Assembly (NCBI GenBank): GCA_026991005.1
Contig: JALXCH010000467.1
Coordinates: forward strand, 1-13,943
Direction of reading: 5' to 3'
DNA: 13,943 nt
Source: Calditrichia bacterium
GTDB taxonomy: Bacteria; Calditrichota; Calditrichia; RBG-13-44-9
In this document: one piece after another, positions 13,051 through 13,943 of the stretch
How positions within the stretch are numbered: position 1 is the stretch's first letter
How the letters are laid out: every line of letters starts with the position of its first letter
Translations under genes and position numbers: made by a program
Notes under the pieces: generated by a model
Told to the model about the DNA's origin: nothing
Seen by the model: the letters and a program-made list of their open reading frames with translations, nothing else
Database searches by the model: none

Positions 13051-13943
13051 GTTCAATCTCCTGCTCCAGTAACTGCCGAACATACACACGATAATACCAC
13101 CCTTTACGCTCCAGCAACTGGACGTGGGTCCCGCTCTCGGTAATACGACCATCTTCCAGCACCACAATGTGGTGGGCATTTTGTAGAGTACTAATCCGAT
13201 GCGAAATAATCAGTACCGTCATGTCAGAAAAAAATTGGCGCAATGCCGTGAGGATTTTTTCTTCTGTATGTGTATCGAGGGCAGAGAAAGCATCGTCCAG
13301 AATAAGGATACGGGGTCTGGGAAGAAGCGCACGAGCAAGGGCGATGCGCTGTTTTTGCCCTCCGGAAAGATTAATTCCTCGCTCTCCCAGAACGGATTCG
13401 TAACCCTCGGGAAAATCCACAATCTCTTCGTGAATCGCTGCAATTCGGGCAACCTGCTCCACTTCTTCGGAAGAAGCTTCCGGTGCGCCAAACAGGATGT
13501 TATTGCGAATGGTATCCGAGAATAAAAACGCGTCCTGAGTCACTACCCCAATACAACGCCTCAGAGAAGGAAGATGATAGTGATTGACATCCTGCCCATC
13601 CACAAAAAGCATTCCATCCGGAAGAGGATACAGCCGGGGAATGAGTTTGGTCAAAGTGCTCTTTCCGCTACCGGTGGGTCCAATGATTCCCAGAACAGAT
13701 TGAGCAGGAATATGCAGAGAGATATCCTGTAACACGGGTTGATTCTCCCGATAACCGAATGTAAGTTGACGGAACTCGATTTCGCCCCGGAGCTTCTGGC
13801 ACTTCACCCGGATGGAACCCTCACTCACACTGGGCACAGCATCCAGCACCTGACGCATGCGCTGCATGGAAGCAGCCCCCTGCTGAAACAGACCTACTAC
13901 CCAGCCCAGCGCAATGGATGGCCAAACCAGCATTCCCATGTAC
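13040..13943 (-). CDS. ABC-type multidrug/lipid exporter half, C-terminal part (MdlA-like)
   Basis: The 5' end lies beyond the window: the codon before the first visible Met (13939) is an in-frame Tyr and the first visible residues are the end of the transmembrane domain. In the 299 visible residues from that Met the nucleotide-binding domain has Walker A GPTGSGKS (87-94), Q-loop Q135, signature LSGGQ (191-195), Walker B ILILDD (211-216) and H-loop H247. The residue after Walker B, normally the catalytic Glu, is Asp (D216, in LDDAFSALD). This is the form found in one subunit of heterodimeric exporters such as MdlA/YheI, so a partner with the Glu form should be encoded nearby, probably upstream. 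Its stop overlaps the MFS start by 11 bases. Confidence 0.92.
   Translation of the reverse strand, partial: YMGMLVWPSIALGWVVGLFQQGAASMQRMRQVLDAVPSVSEGSIRVKCQKLRGEIEFRQLTFGYRENQPVLQDISLHIPAQSVLGIIGPTGSGKSTLTKLIPRLYPLPDGMLFVDGQDVNHYHLPSLRRCIGVVTQDAFLFSDTIRNNILFGAPEASSEEVEQVARIAAIHEEIVDFPEGYESVLGERGINLSGGQKQRIALARALLPRPRILILDDAFSALDTHTEEKILTALRQFFSDMTVLIISHRISTLQNAHHIVVLEDGRITESGTHVQLLERKGWYYRVYVRQLLEQEIEHVE

Noticed and set aside
13051..13179. Upstream extension of the MFS frame into the ABC gene
   Set aside because: These 43 codons overlap the ABC coding region in another frame. The ATG at 13050 has a ribosome binding site and starts a normal MFS N-terminus.

Overview
The window comes from a Gram-negative bacterium. 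It carries a secreted M1-type peptidase, an outer-membrane lipoprotein, an outer-membrane beta-barrel ending in Phe, and a sigma-54 activator. Genes are close to even GC, intergenic DNA is very AT-rich, and ribosome binding sites are strong (AAGGAGG-like). The barrel type and the Rpn-type nuclease remnant would fit a Calditrichota/FCB-like lineage, but this is an inference from gene style, not a marker gene.

Layout, left to right. (1) Minus strand, 1-1927: a REC-GAF-like-GGDEF diguanylate cyclase with a TTG start, followed by the N-terminus of a secreted M1 aminopeptidase that runs off the window. (2) Plus strand, 2365-7739: a block that looks like a small sigma-54 circuit. A sigma-54-like promoter precedes a very short transcript unit that encodes an 18-residue Lys/hydrophobic alternating peptide and ends in a strong terminator. 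Next come an NtrC-family sigma-54 activator, a second sigma-54-like promoter, and an operon of a lipoprotein with a long basic disordered tail plus a FadL/PorV-like barrel. (3) A KdgF-like cupin monocistron, 7895-8290. (4) Minus strand, 8650-11253: a decayed PD-(D/E)XK (Rpn-type) nuclease, a Rieske ferredoxin and a cytoplasmic L-asparaginase. (5) Plus strand, 11343-11791: a Crp/Fnr-like palindrome, a leader RNA with mutually exclusive stems before an intrinsic terminator, two perfect inverted repeats and a 60-residue Gln-rich helical protein. (6) Minus strand, 11797-13943: an ABC exporter half (5' end outside the window) translationally overlapped with an MFS_3-type exporter.

The two most interesting parts are the sigma-54/peptide/activator/envelope block (about 2.36-7.7 kb) and the structured leader in front of the small Gln-rich protein (about 11.34-11.6 kb). 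No tRNA, rRNA, CRISPR array or complete insertion sequence was seen.
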